A stretch of DNA of 64,000 nucleotides, from NCBI RefSeq assembly GCF_021654655.1, contig NZ_AP025225.1:446001-510000 (forward strand), given 5' to 3'. Origin of the DNA: Candidatus Hydrogenosomobacter endosymbioticus. Lineage in GTDB: Bacteria; Pseudomonadota; Alphaproteobacteria; Holosporales; GW7. The notes beneath the pieces are model-generated. The model did no database searches, had not been told where the DNA came from, and saw only the letters and a program-made list of their open reading frames with translations. Made by a program: the position numbers and the translations under genes. Of this stretch, positions 1 through 9,443 are shown in pieces (the stretch's first letter is position 1; each line of letters begins with the position of its first letter).

Positions 1-138
1 GGAGCAAAAGAAGAAGCGTCTGAAAAAGTGTGCCTTAGGGCAGGAGAAACTCAGAAGATATTGGGCTTGCAAGAGGCTATAGATTTGATTAAAAAAGTCA
101 TAGCGGAAAAATCTGTTGCAAAGAACTCTATTGTGTGA
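1..138 (+). CDS. C-terminal end of an unidentified protein (5' truncated by window)
   Basis: An open frame runs from base 1 to a TGA at 136-138 and gives the last 45 residues of a protein. The segment is charged and helix-like (an E/K-rich start, then an ILGLQEAIDLIKK stretch) and fits an ordinary soluble C-terminus. I do not recognise the family, and too little is present to guess a function. It faces the efflux operon tail-to-tail across about 90 bases with no clear hairpin terminator. Confidence 0.55.
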   Translation, partial: GAKEEASEKVCLRAGETQKILGLQEAIDLIKKVIAEKSVAKNSIV

Positions 139-231
139 CCTTGTTCTACAGAGCGAACGCCCTTTCCCTAATCCAGAATCTGGAGCAGTCCAATCAAAGC
201 TCTGAAATCACCCACACCAATAACTTAAGTT

Positions 232-3200
232 TTAGTTTCCATTCGCAGAATTAACAGCTTTTTGGCCCTTCCTCCCTCTAAACAACATATACACAACCGG
301 TACTACAAACAATGTAAACAGAGTACCAATGCCCATTCCACCAACTATAACAGCTCCAATCTGCCTCCTAGATTCCGAGCCAGCCCCAGAAGCAAGAGCT
401 AAAGGAAGAGCTCCCAGCATCATCGCGAATGTTGTCATAAGTATCGGCCTAAGCCTCAGGTGACAAGCCTCCAATATAGCATCTCGCCTAGAAACGCCTC
501 GCTCTTCTTGAGCGCGATTGGCAAAATCCGTAAGAAGTATTCCGTGCTTAGCTATAAGTCCTATAAGGGTTATAAGCCCTATTTGACTGTATATATTCAA
601 ACTACCAGTAGGCATCAGAGACAACGTCATCATAGCTCCTCCGACTGCAAGAGGAACGCTCATAAGAATTATGAACGGAGCCACCAGACTCTCGAACTGA
701 GCCGCCAACACTAGAAAAATAAACACCAACGACAAGCCAAATATAACGTATATATTCCTGTTCTCATTCAAAAATGTTTTCAGGTCATCTATAGGCTCTA
801 TTGAATACCCAGCAGGCAGCTCTGCTTCGATCTTCTGCTTTACATCAGCATATACAGAACCAATACCATACCCATAAATCAGACCAGCACGTATCGGAAA
901 GGATCGTTTCTTTTCATAATGCGCAATCGAAGGCTGCGACTCTTTCTGCTCTATATCTATTATGTTTTTAAGTGGAATCATAACTTCTTCATTACGTTTT
1001 TTATATCCCTTTACAGAAAGTTGAAGTATATCAGAAGGAGATTTTCTAAATTGCTCTCCAATCCAGATATGCACAGGATACATTTTGTTCTCCTTCTCGA
1101 ACTTGGTCGCGTTGCTGCCCCTAATAAGAATTTGCAGCGTTCTCGCAATTGTGTCTGGATCTATCCCAAGCTCGTGCGCATACTCCATATTTTTTGGGAT
1201 TATAATATACTCTGGAACGGTTGCAAGGCGAGCAGGATCAAGCGTATGACGGTCCACACCATCCTGCTTAGCGATGATCTTTTCCATTATATCAAGACCA
1301 ACTTTCTCAAGCTCTTGGTATGATTTGTTTGTCAAAAGAAGAAATGAAAGAGGTTTTTCTGCCCCGCCACCTTTCATAGAATAACTCGGACACCCGACTC
1401 TTGACGAAATGCCAACAAGGTCCCACAGTTTTGTTCTAAGATTTGGAAGGATATCCCTGCATTTCCTACTACGATTTTCCCATGGAGAAAGCGTGCTTAC
1501 TATATACGACTCATCATTAGTTTGAGAAATTATAACTCTATTACCAACCTCAGGCTCAGCGGCAAATATTTCATCAATTTTTGCATTATATTTTGTAAGA
1601 TATTTGAGGTTAGTAGCAGGAGCACTAGAAAAAACCCCCTGCACAATTCCTTGATCTTCCGCTGGAGAAAACTCTTTTTTTATGTGAAACATCGCGAGAA
1701 AAATACTTATGCAAAAAAACACTCCCGCAACAGAAAGAACAGTGCTTGAATTATCCAAAGCGCTATTAACATACCTAGTGTATACCAGGTCAACTCTAGC
1801 TAAAAACGCCCTAGTCTTTTCTGCCGCCACATCAAGATACTTCAAAAAATAAGACACCCAACCGTAACCTGCAAATTCTTCGCTCACCGCTCCCTCTCCC
1901 GCATGAGACTTCAAAAGACGCGCACACATTGCAGGAGACAACGTCAACGCCGCAAACCCAGAAATAATAACCGATGCAGCAAGAGTGAGGGCAAACTCTC
2001 TGAACACTCGAGCCATAAGACCTGGAGCGTACGCAATAGGAGCATATACAGCAGCCAAAGTAAGCGTCATAGCTATAACCGAAAACCTAATCTCCCTGCA
2101 ACCTACTATTGCAGCATCCATCGGACTAAGTCCTCTTTCTATATGCCGATATACATTTTCCATAACGACAATCGCGTCATCAACAACAAGTCCTATCGCC
2201 AGCACTAACGCTAATAGCGAAAGAATATTTATAGTAAAACCCATCAGGAACATAACAAACAACGTAGCCACCAGCGAAATTGGGATGGTTATCATAGGAA
2301 TGATAGATGCCCTTGCCGAGCATAGAAACACGAGTATAACGACAAGTACAAGAGCTATCGCCTCCCAAATAGCTCTATAAACCTGGTTGATAGATTTTTC
2401 TATGAATATTGTTCTATCTATAGCGACAGAAAGCTCAACCCCGCTTGGAAGTCCGCTCTGTATGTCGCTCACCCTTTTGCGTATCTCCTTAGATATTTCT
2501 ATTGGGTTCGACTGAGGCTGTGGGATTATGTTAAAAACCACTCCTGGCTTCCCGTTGAAAGTTACCATATATTTTTCTTCTTCTGGACAAACACTGGCAG
2601 AGCCAATATCAGAAACCTTTACTACTCCGCTTTTTCGTTCAGAAATTATCATATCGTTGAAAGCCTGAGGATTATTAAGACATGACCTTGTAGTAAGTAT
2701 AAATTCCTGTTCCTTCGCAGTAAGCTTTCCTGCAGGTTTTTGCTGAAGATTGTATCTTTTAAGCGCGTCCAATACTTCTATTGCTGTTATTTTATACGCC
2801 TCCATTTTCACCGGATCTAACGTCAAATTCATCTGAAACCCACTTCCACCAGCTATGTCAACGGTAGCCACTCCGGCAACAGTTTCGAACGAATTTTTTA
2901 TAGATCTATCGGCCATATCATACAGCTCTGCTGTAGAGAACCCCTCTCCGGTAAGCGCTATCTTCATTATAGGGTTAGCGTCTGCATCAGCCTTCGTAAT
3001 AGTCGGCTTGTCCGTTTCCTCCGGAAGCACTCTCGAGTTTTTATTTAATCTTTCAATTATCTCGCTAAGCGCCGCGTCAGCCGACCGGTTGGTGAAGTAT
3101 AGTTTAATTTTGCTTTGCTCTGGGTCACTATCAGATGTGATATGGTCCAACCCTTCCAGACTGGAAAATATATCCTCTAAAGGGCGGGTGACTTGCGACT

Positions 3201-3417
3201 CTATTGCAGAAACGCTTGCTCCAGACCAACCTGTCGTTATCGTTATTACAGGATTTTCTATGCGAGGGTATTGTCTTATAGACAGCTGAGTCAACGCAAC
3301 CAGCCCCATGATTATAAGCATTACATTAACAACCCAAGCAAATATAGGCCTTTTTATAAAAAAGTCAGTAAACGCAAACGAGGTTTCAAATTCGCCAATT
3401 TTCCCATTATCACTCAT
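232..3417 (-). CDS. RND-family multidrug efflux permease (HAE-1/AcrB type)
   Basis: Inner-membrane proton-driven pump of an RND tripartite exporter. At 1061 residues it has the usual AcrB length. The N-terminus carries the family FFIKRPIFAWV start, and the TM4 motif GLVVDDAIVVMENV holds the paired aspartates of the proton relay. Two large periplasmic loops separate two halves of about six TM segments each. The ATG start has a GGAAG ribosome site about seven bases upstream. It lies 118 bases downstream of the adaptor gene on the same strand, so the two form a pump operon. No TolC-like outer-membrane channel is in the window. The substrate cannot be told from sequence; drugs, bile-like compounds or lipids are all possible. 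Confidence 0.95.
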   Translation of the reverse strand: MSDNGKIGEFETSFAFTDFFIKRPIFAWVVNVMLIIMGLVALTQLSIRQYPRIENPVITITTGWSGASVSAIESQVTRPLEDIFSSLEGLDHITSDSDPEQSKIKLYFTNRSADAALSEIIERLNKNSRVLPEETDKPTITKADADANPIMKIALTGEGFSTAELYDMADRSIKNSFETVAGVATVDIAGGSGFQMNLTLDPVKMEAYKITAIEVLDALKRYNLQQKPAGKLTAKEQEFILTTRSCLNNPQAFNDMIISERKSGVVKVSDIGSASVCPEEEKYMVTFNGKPGVVFNIIPQPQSNPIEISKEIRKRVSDIQSGLPSGVELSVAIDRTIFIEKSINQVYRAIWEAIALVLVVILVFLCSARASIIPMITIPISLVATLFVMFLMGFTINILSLLALVLAIGLVVDDAIVVMENVYRHIERGLSPMDAAIVGCREIRFSVIAMTLTLAAVYAPIAYAPGLMARVFREFALTLAASVIISGFAALTLSPAMCARLLKSHAGEGAVSEEFAGYGWVSYFLKYLDVAAEKTRAFLARVDLVYTRYVNSALDNSSTVLSVAGVFFCISIFLAMFHIKKEFSPAEDQGIVQGVFSSAPATNLKYLTKYNAKIDEIFAAEPEVGNRVIISQTNDESYIVSTLSPWENRSRKCRDILPNLRTKLWDLVGISSRVGCPSYSMKGGGAEKPLSFLLLTNKSYQELEKVGLDIMEKIIAKQDGVDRHTLDPARLATVPEYIIIPKNMEYAHELGIDPDTIARTLQILIRGSNATKFEKENKMYPVHIWIGEQFRKSPSDILQLSVKGYKKRNEEVMIPLKNIIDIEQKESQPSIAHYEKKRSFPIRAGLIYGYGIGSVYADVKQKIEAELPAGYSIEPIDDLKTFLNENRNIYVIFGLSLVFIFLVLAAQFESLVAPFIILMSVPLAVGGAMMTLSLMPTGSLNIYSQIGLITLIGLIAKHGILLTDFANRAQEERGVSRRDAILEACHLRLRPILMTTFAMMLGALPLALASGAGSESRRQIGAVIVGGMGIGTLFTLFVVPVVYMLFRGRKGQKAVNSANGN

Positions 3418-3535
3418 ATCGCAGCTTCCATATCAAAAACACCAAACACGCAATCACTACTCACCGAGCATAGATTCCAGACACACAAAAGAACGCACCT
3501 CAAAAAAACACTATCTTTCCGAAAAGACCCATTTT

Positions 3536-4756
3536 CTATCTTTTGCCCTCTTCTTTCTTGCTCCCAGAGCCTCCACCATTTTTAGAAGCCGGAGAGCCGT
3601 CTTTTGCGCCTTTTTCAAGCAACTCAGACACTTCCTGAGTCCTGACCATTTGCCCATCAACAAGCAGCCCGCCCCCATCAATCACGGCTACATCTCCTTC
3701 GTTCAAGCCGTGCGTGACTTGAACCAAGCCATTCTCGCTAGCGCCCAATATCACAGATTTTTGTATTGCCCTTCCACGCATCACCACAAACACATACTTC
3801 TGATCGCCTTCAGGAACAACTGCAGATTCGGGAACTACTATACTGTCAGAATCTGAAGAAAGAGAGATGTTAACGCGAGCAAACATACCAGGCTTAAACT
3901 CATTACTTTGATTACGCAGCTCTGCCTTAACGTTAACGCTATGAGACGATGGGCTAGAATAAGGCTCTATCGCAAGAACCGTTGCAGAAACAGGCAGCTC
4001 GTTTACACCTTCGACCGTAACATCAATCTCCTGACCAACATCAATAGCGTGTGCTTCGTTTTCTGGAACAGTAAAATTAACCTCAAGAGGATCTGGGCTC
4101 ACTATAACGGCAAGCTCTTGGTTGTTTGATATGCGAGTCCCAGTGCTTATGTTGTGGTCTCCTGGTCCGATGTTCTTAAATCCCATGTATCCATCAAATG
4201 GCGCTCGGATCTGAGTGTACGTGAGGTGAACCTCCGCTTTTTCAAGAGCAGCCTTCGCAGCCTCAAGATCAGCTGCAGCTTTCTCAAGAGTAGCAACAGA
4301 CCCATATTGCCTATCTGTTAGTATCTTAGTTCTTCTATATTGCGCTTCAAGCTGTTTCACACGAGCCTTTGCCTCTCTGACCTCTGCTATAGCCTGCCTA
4401 TTGTCAAGCTGGATCAGAAGATGCCCCTCTTTAACCATAGCGCCTTCCTTAAAGTGAATGCTCTTTATCTTCCCAGGGATCTCCGACATAAGAGAAACAG
4501 AATTAGTGGACTTTATAGTTCCGCTCAACATTTTCCTCCTACTGACAGAAGCTCGCCTAACAGGCTCCACCGTCACCAAAGGAGGCGTTCTTTTTATCAA
4601 TTGCTCCTGCTTCTTAGCAAATAAAGAGGGAAACGTTTGCTGGATAGACGGCCAAGCAAAAAACAGCAAGATTATATTAACGCCAATTAGACCTATAACG
4701 ACGCTAGGAGAAAACCCTTTTCCTTCTTTCTCCCTAAACCTCCTTAACCCCTTCAT
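3536..4756 (-). CDS. RND efflux periplasmic adaptor (membrane fusion protein)
   Basis: Bridges the inner-membrane pump to an outer-membrane channel. One N-terminal TM anchor (about residues 16-34, after a basic stretch) is followed by a split lipoyl/barrel-sandwich domain (GKIKSIHFKEG ... IRAPFDGYMGF) around an Ala/Lys/Glu-rich helical hairpin, then the beta-barrel and membrane-proximal domains. The C-terminus is a low-complexity Gly/Ser/Lys tail. The anchor is a TM helix, not a lipidated cysteine. I chose the ATG at 4756 over the longer GTG frame at 4774 because GGAGAT sits eight bases before it. It is the first gene of a two-gene operon with the permease. Confidence 0.92.
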   Translation of the reverse strand: MKGLRRFREKEGKGFSPSVVIGLIGVNIILLFFAWPSIQQTFPSLFAKKQEQLIKRTPPLVTVEPVRRASVSRRKMLSGTIKSTNSVSLMSEIPGKIKSIHFKEGAMVKEGHLLIQLDNRQAIAEVREAKARVKQLEAQYRRTKILTDRQYGSVATLEKAAADLEAAKAALEKAEVHLTYTQIRAPFDGYMGFKNIGPGDHNISTGTRISNNQELAVIVSPDPLEVNFTVPENEAHAIDVGQEIDVTVEGVNELPVSATVLAIEPYSSPSSHSVNVKAELRNQSNEFKPGMFARVNISLSSDSDSIVVPESAVVPEGDQKYVFVVMRGRAIQKSVILGASENGLVQVTHGLNEGDVAVIDGGGLLVDGQMVRTQEVSELLEKGAKDGSPASKNGGGSGSKKEEGKR

Positions 4757-4894
4757 AAGAACATCTCCACACACAAAAAAGCCACAATTTCAGGCACGAT
4801 GCTATAACAACGACCGTTAAATTTCTGTTTTTAACATACCATCGCACGGCGACTAAGCTTCAGAAGCGCCAAAAGCATTCTACAGAAAAAATAA

Positions 4895-5437
4895 CTATTT
4901 GCACACTCCAACAGTCCTTTTCACACTAGTTATAACGCTGTCGTCATCCCAGTCTCTGGCACCTGTCTTAACATCTACAATTTTTCCTGACACGTCGAAC
5001 ATAACAGCCGTAGGAACGCTTGTTATTCCGCAATCTTTAGCGTTTTTGCTTATGTTCCCGCTCATAAATATCTCTATGCCATTAGACCTAGAAAGTTCAG
5101 CCGCAGCATCTTTGTTTCCATCCATACACACAACGACAACATCTACAACTCCCTTAAGCTTCTGCTGCATCACCTTCACAGCTGGAAGTTCGCTCACGCA
5201 TGGCCCGCACCAGGTGGCCATTATTATAAGAACCACAGGCCGCTTATTCTTTTCTTGGAGCTCCTTTATCGAAGCAACAGCGTCCCCAACTTTGCCTGTA
5301 CCATATTTCATACATGAGTATAGTCCTCCTGTATCTTTAAACTGCCCGTTAAACACCGCGCATGCATTCAAAACCCCAACGCTCAGCAGTGCCGCAAAAA
5401 CCATAGATTTCGCCCCAAAAAAACACCCGTTTTTCAT
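4895..5437 (-). CDS. thioredoxin-like (TlpA/ResA-type) lipoprotein
   Basis: Predicted envelope thiol-disulfide oxidoreductase of 180 residues. The N-terminus is a lipoprotein signal ending in a lipobox (VLNAC), so the mature protein should be lipid-anchored. The redox site is a canonical WCGPC followed by VSELP, and the cis-proline is visible in ITSVPTAV. TlpA-type proteins reduce or isomerise thiols of periplasmic clients. The cysteine-rich exported proteins elsewhere in the window are possible clients, but that is speculation. It lies directly upstream of the efflux operon on the same strand, with a gap of about 140 bases. Function beyond the fold is not established. Confidence 0.85.
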   Translation of the reverse strand: MKNGCFFGAKSMVFAALLSVGVLNACAVFNGQFKDTGGLYSCMKYGTGKVGDAVASIKELQEKNKRPVVLIIMATWCGPCVSELPAVKVMQQKLKGVVDVVVVCMDGNKDAAAELSRSNGIEIFMSGNISKNAKDCGITSVPTAVMFDVSGKIVDVKTGARDWDDDSVITSVKRTVGVCK

Positions 5438-5517
5438 GTTTACATATTCCGATTGAACAAAAGACCCTCGAGTGGTATCGTAGCACCATAACGATGCCAG
5501 CGATAGTTCAATTTACG

Positions 5518-5673
5518 ATGCACAGTAAAGTTGTTTTCTTCTTCGCACTCGCTACTGTATTTGCCTTCATTCTGTTTCCCGCCTTTATCATTAGCGGGTG
5601 CGGAAAGTCTGGGTCATTAGTTCAGCCAGAAACAGGCTATGAGCATAGAGATTATCCACCAAAGACTGAATAA
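5518..5673 (+). CDS. small lipoprotein, LptM (YifL)-like
   Basis: A 51-residue frame with a hydrophobic signal, a lipobox ending FIISGC and a short tail of the form CGKSGSL..P followed later by YPP. The C-G-x-x-G-x-L-x-x-P arrangement resembles LptM/YifL, which helps assemble the LptD lipopolysaccharide translocon in the outer membrane. The ATG at 5518 gives a compact MHSK signal start; an in-frame ATG at 5494 would add eight residues, and neither has a strong ribosome site. The resemblance rests on a short motif only. It ends at a TAA at 5671-5673. Confidence 0.6.
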   Translation: MHSKVVFFFALATVFAFILFPAFIISGCGKSGSLVQPETGYEHRDYPPKTE

Positions 5674-5772
5674 TTGGGATTTAAAACAGATATATAGAAA
5701 GATCTTAATAAAAATTAGCGGTTTTTTCTCTCGCTTTTTTTATAATAATAAAAACCCACGCAGAGAAAAACC

Positions 5773-6201
5773 ATGACTTTGAGCAACATTTTTAAATTTT
5801 CATTAATAATAACGCTTGCTTCAGCTGTAGGCCCGTGCGCTTACTCAAGAAAGCTCAGCGAAAAAGAACTCGTAGAAGTTGTTAGCGACATAGCCGGCAC
5901 AGTGAAAGTAAGCTCCAACGAAGGCGCTAAAATTTTGACGGCGCTTCTTATGAAAAATCTAAAAGAAATAGACTCTGATGATGAAGATTTATATAAAAAA
6001 ATAACTGAAAAAATAAGCTCCGCAATTTCAGAAAGCGGCACACAACCAAGAATTTTAAGCAGACCTCTTATTGTTACGTATCTTAACGCCACTACTAAAA
6101 TAATGAACTTTTTCAGCGATACCAATAACAAACTGGCACTTTTCCAAGCATCAGACAATAGCGACCTGTTTCAAGCCGAAGAAGAAAAAGAAGAAGAATA
6201 A
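5773..6201 (+). CDS. exported protein of unknown function, 142 aa
   Basis: Not recognised. It has a signal peptide (hydrophobic core IIITLASAVG, likely cut near AYS), then about 65 residues predicted helical, a short hydrophobic segment and an acidic EEEKEEE tail. After the signal the sequence begins KLSEKE, recalling KLTEQQ at the same place in the exported paralogs at 11105 and 12394, and the following helical block has similar length. This suggests, without proving, a common origin. The leader contains runs of T and an AGAG ribosome site. It is monocistronic, facing tolB tail-to-tail. Confidence 0.7.
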   Translation: MTLSNIFKFSLIITLASAVGPCAYSRKLSEKELVEVVSDIAGTVKVSSNEGAKILTALLMKNLKEIDSDDEDLYKKITEKISSAISESGTQPRILSRPLIVTYLNATTKIMNFFSDTNNKLALFQASDNSDLFQAEEEKEEE

Positions 6202-6268
6202 TAATAAAAGGTAAAATCAGCATTCTATAAACCTTTTCATAAAAACGGCTAGAGCGCTTAATGCGAAG

Positions 6269-7585
6269 CTATAAGCTGTCTACGGCAAGATTTGGAGACC
6301 ATGACGGGTCGCACCCTTCATACTGAACTCCGTTTAGAATTGTCGGGACCTTGCGAAGCGCTCTGCCAGAAATCGCTGCTATATATATGCTGAACGGACC
6401 ATACAGCCTCCCTTGCGATGCAAACACAACAGCCCTGCTGTTTGGACACCACCTTGGGCTGTCAACAACATGGTCTCTAGCTATCATTCTCTCTCCAGAT
6501 CCGTCTATATTCATGATTCCAACATAATAGCATCCACCTTCCCTTTTCACGAAAGCAACCATACGCCCGTCTGGAGAAATTGAAGGGGCATAATAGTTCC
6601 CACGTCCACGAGATATCATCTCGGCAGATCCGCCATACACACCTGACTTATATATCTTTGGAGATCCGCTTCTGTCTGAAGTAAATACCATTGTCCTTCC
6701 ATCTGGAGAGAAGCTGGGAGAAACATCAATTTTCCCGGGATACGACGTCATACGAGCCAATCCTTTAGAGTATAGATCATAGGAATATATAGACGTAGTG
6801 CCATCGACGGCCATACAAAACACTATCCGCCTTCCATCATGAGAAAAGCATGGCGATATGACGGTTCCCCTGCTTGGAAGCGTAAAAGTATCCTGAGTAG
6901 AAAGGTCCATAACATGCACTTTCGACGAGTTTCCCTTAAAGGACACAAACGCTATTTGATTTTTTATGGGAGAAAATCTAGGAGAAACGCTAGTATTAGC
7001 GGAATTCGTAAGCGCCTTCCCATTAGCGCCATCTTGGTCCATTATGGCAATTATATGTTTTTTCTTGGTCGCTGAGCCATACTGAGCTGTATACACTATT
7101 TTGGTATTAAAATACCCATCTTCTCCAGTTATAGCTTTGTATATAACGTCAGATATTTTGTGAGCAAGAACGCGCGGCACACTTCTTGGTGCACGAACAG
7201 AAAATTCTGTATATTTCTGAAGCGCAACATTGTAAAGCCTCAACACTGCCTCTGTCCCGTCGTTTTGACGCAACGCACCACATACAACAAAGCAGCCTTT
7301 TTTATAACTCCACTCCCAAAAAGAAGGCGACGCTAAAAAATCCTCAGGAGACCTAGTGCCAGAACTCTTGAGAACATCGAACGCTCCGGAATTCGCAAGG
7401 TCGTTTTTCACAACTTTCGCTATCTCATCTGCATATTCATCGCCATAAAACCCAATAATTCCTATAGGAGTCGGAGCAAATATGCCCCTTGTTATGTCTA
7501 TAGTGAGGTCTGCAAAACTGTCCAAGCAAACAAGACACGAAGCAACAAAAACAGAGCAACAAATTTTTCTAACAAAACCCAACAT
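6269..7585 (-). CDS. tolB: Tol-Pal system periplasmic beta-propeller protein TolB
   Basis: Periplasmic partner of Pal in the Tol-Pal system, which keeps the outer membrane attached during division. After a signal peptide there is an N-terminal alpha/beta domain (LTIDITRGIFAPTPIGI) and a C-terminal six-blade propeller shown by repeated SPSFSPDGR / FSPDG-type motifs. The ATG at 7585 gives a normal signal (basic FVRK, then hydrophobic, ending SFADL); the longer GTG frame from 7627 would add 14 basic residues. No tolQ, tolR, tolA or pal is adjacent, so the usual cluster is broken up here. Identification is firm. Confidence 0.95.
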   Translation of the reverse strand: MLGFVRKICCSVFVASCLVCLDSFADLTIDITRGIFAPTPIGIIGFYGDEYADEIAKVVKNDLANSGAFDVLKSSGTRSPEDFLASPSFWEWSYKKGCFVVCGALRQNDGTEAVLRLYNVALQKYTEFSVRAPRSVPRVLAHKISDVIYKAITGEDGYFNTKIVYTAQYGSATKKKHIIAIMDQDGANGKALTNSANTSVSPRFSPIKNQIAFVSFKGNSSKVHVMDLSTQDTFTLPSRGTVISPCFSHDGRRIVFCMAVDGTTSIYSYDLYSKGLARMTSYPGKIDVSPSFSPDGRTMVFTSDRSGSPKIYKSGVYGGSAEMISRGRGNYYAPSISPDGRMVAFVKREGGCYYVGIMNIDGSGERMIARDHVVDSPRWCPNSRAVVFASQGRLYGPFSIYIAAISGRALRKVPTILNGVQYEGCDPSWSPNLAVDSL

Positions 7586-7709
7586 AACGATAACCCAACC
7601 AACGCGCCCCACTCTAACGAAGCGCACTTCACGGTAATGTAAGAATTTCTAACAAAACAAACACAAAAATTCAAATATTTTATAGCGTAAAAATAAAATT
7701 AAATTCAAG

Positions 7710-7736
7710 AAAAATCTAGGGTCTTTATAAGACCTA
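7710..7736 (-). terminator. hairpin overlapping the uppP stop codon
   Basis: On the minus strand the uppP TAG lies in a short hairpin (GGTCTT, three-base loop, AAGACC) followed by a T5 tract. The stem is short and contains one bulge, so this is a plausible but weak intrinsic terminator between uppP and tolB. Confidence 0.45.
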
Positions 7737-8576
7737 CACTGAGAATATAACCACAACTCCAAGCAAAATTCTGTATAAAGCTACAGAAAAAACACCAATA
7801 TTGAATCTGTTATCGTTTCGGCCGTAAAATTCATAGCTCACCATCTTAACGAATAACGGGATAAAAGCCGCTGTCAACATAGCCGACAAAACGGCCCCCA
7901 AAAAAAGCTCCCCTCCAACGCGCACAAAAACTCCTCCAGACTTCACAGCACTAAGAGTGATAGCGCCCAAAATCGTAGGTATACCCATAATAAAGGAAAA
8001 TGTAACCGAGTCTGGGCGTGAATATCCTAAAATACGCCCAGCCGTGAAACACATTCCAAGCCTACTAGCACCAGGAACTATAGCAAAAGCTTGAAAAGCA
8101 CCAAACACGAAAGCCTCTATAAACGAGATTTTACATATAGGCCTTTCCCGCTTTTCTGCAAAAAAGTCACAAACGAACATAAGAATTGCAAAAAGCACGC
8201 TACTCATAGCTATTACTTTTGGATCATTTAACGATAAGAATTTATTCAAATCAAGCGACTTCACTGCATATCCCACAGCTCCAGCAGGAATAAACGATAT
8301 AGCGACGGCAAATGCAAACCTCGCTCTTTCCGTATTAAAATTCAAAGCCAGCATATCCGCTGCAGCACGAAATAAATCAGCAACTTTCCCGCGAAAAACA
8401 AAAGCTATAGCGGCCAACCCGCCAACATGATACGCAACCTCCAGTCCCATTGAATCTCCAACAGGTATGCCGAGAAAACGCGCAACAATACAAACGTGCC
8501 CGCTTGAACTAACGGGAAAAGCTTCAGAGATCCCCTGTATCACGGCCAATAGCACCTTTGCGAAAAAATCGTCCAT
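7734..8576 (-). CDS. uppP: undecaprenyl-diphosphate phosphatase UppP (BacA)
   Basis: Integral membrane enzyme that dephosphorylates undecaprenyl diphosphate, recycling the lipid carrier for peptidoglycan and surface glycans. Diagnostic motifs are the first-loop SEAFPVSSSGH and the second PGASRLG, which together form the active site; about eight hydrophobic segments follow the family layout. The ATG at 8576 gives 280 residues, near the normal size; the longer frame from 8663 would add a polar N-terminus foreign to the family. With mraY and the peptidoglycan hydrolases it shows that the cell wall cycle is retained. Confidence 0.95.
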   Translation of the reverse strand: MDDFFAKVLLAVIQGISEAFPVSSSGHVCIVARFLGIPVGDSMGLEVAYHVGGLAAIAFVFRGKVADLFRAAADMLALNFNTERARFAFAVAISFIPAGAVGYAVKSLDLNKFLSLNDPKVIAMSSVLFAILMFVCDFFAEKRERPICKISFIEAFVFGAFQAFAIVPGASRLGMCFTAGRILGYSRPDSVTFSFIMGIPTILGAITLSAVKSGGVFVRVGGELFLGAVLSAMLTAAFIPLFVKMVSYEFYGRNDNRFNIGVFSVALYRILLGVVVIFSV

Positions 8577-8746
8577 ATTCCAGGCCGCTCTGTAAACAGT
8601 GTGGAATTCTGCGATAATTTTCGCTAAAAAACAATTGCTATTTAGGCTCTGTTCAAGTAACAAGATTCAAGGAAACTAGTATTTTGCGCGCTACCTATGT
8701 ATTATCTTTTTGCGCGCACACTTTCTGTATAAAGTCAGGCAGAATT

Positions 8747-9322
8747 ATGAAATTTTTACCAAATCTTGTAATGCGATCTATTGTTTTCTCTTTCATTATT
8801 TTTATCTCTGGTTGCTCAAAAGAAAAATCGTCTACCTTACTCGGTATGGATTACCTAAAGCAAGATAGAATGCTTGTAAATGCTTCGAGCGTTCAGGTCA
8901 ATTCCAGTGAAATTTCCGCTGACGACACGTCAGGCATCTCTCCTATTTCGCTTTCTGAAATGACCAAACAGTGGGCTAAAGAGTTTTTTCAAACGGACTC
9001 CAGAAGCACAAACATACTTCGCGTATCGATTAGTAAGGCCAATATAAGCGAAATACGACTTCCAACCAAAACAGGTCTATCAGCGCCACTATACATAGAA
9101 AACAGCGAAAAATATAAAGGAACGCTTGCTGTAACATTCTGTCTTATAGACCCACTTGGAAAAATTCTGAAAGAGACGTCTGTAACGATAAGTGATGAAG
9201 AATTTTTACGAGAAAACATACCGTTGTCTGAGAGAAAACTACACGCGACAGCTCTTTGCGAGCGATTAATAAACACTGCAACAAACATAGCACGCAACAG
9301 GCTAAGCGATATCTTGATGTAG
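8747..9322 (+). CDS. alphaproteobacterial-type lipoprotein of unknown function
   Basis: A 191-residue lipoprotein: basic start, hydrophobic core and lipobox FISGC. The mature part has a W-A-K-x-F opening near residue 90, then SISKANISEIRLPTKTG and a LPLSER-like block before a C-terminal helix. This layout (W..RL, V.I.DA.V.E..LP...G, ..SLAER) resembles a lipoprotein I know from Rhodospirillales-type genomes that has no assigned role; the match is from memory of the pattern, not a search. The ATG at 8747 was chosen over the frame start at 8684 because it starts the signal peptide cleanly. Confidence 0.7.
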   Translation: MKFLPNLVMRSIVFSFIIFISGCSKEKSSTLLGMDYLKQDRMLVNASSVQVNSSEISADDTSGISPISLSEMTKQWAKEFFQTDSRSTNILRVSISKANISEIRLPTKTGLSAPLYIENSEKYKGTLAVTFCLIDPLGKILKETSVTISDEEFLRENIPLSERKLHATALCERLINTATNIARNRLSDILM

Positions 9323-9443
9323 TTCATTTTTATAACATTAGCTTCAGCTATGGCCGCCATCTTTGCGATGTTCTGGAAGACAGTTGGTAAATTTGAAAGG
9401 TTTTATTATAATTTGATTCGCAAATCAGACCTATATTTTCGAA

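Noticed and set aside
919-1323. Long plus-strand frame inside the efflux permease gene.
   Set aside because: It lies antisense in a firmly identified RND gene with no domain or ribosome site; other long antisense frames (for example 53658-54341, 15800-16438) are rejected on the same grounds.
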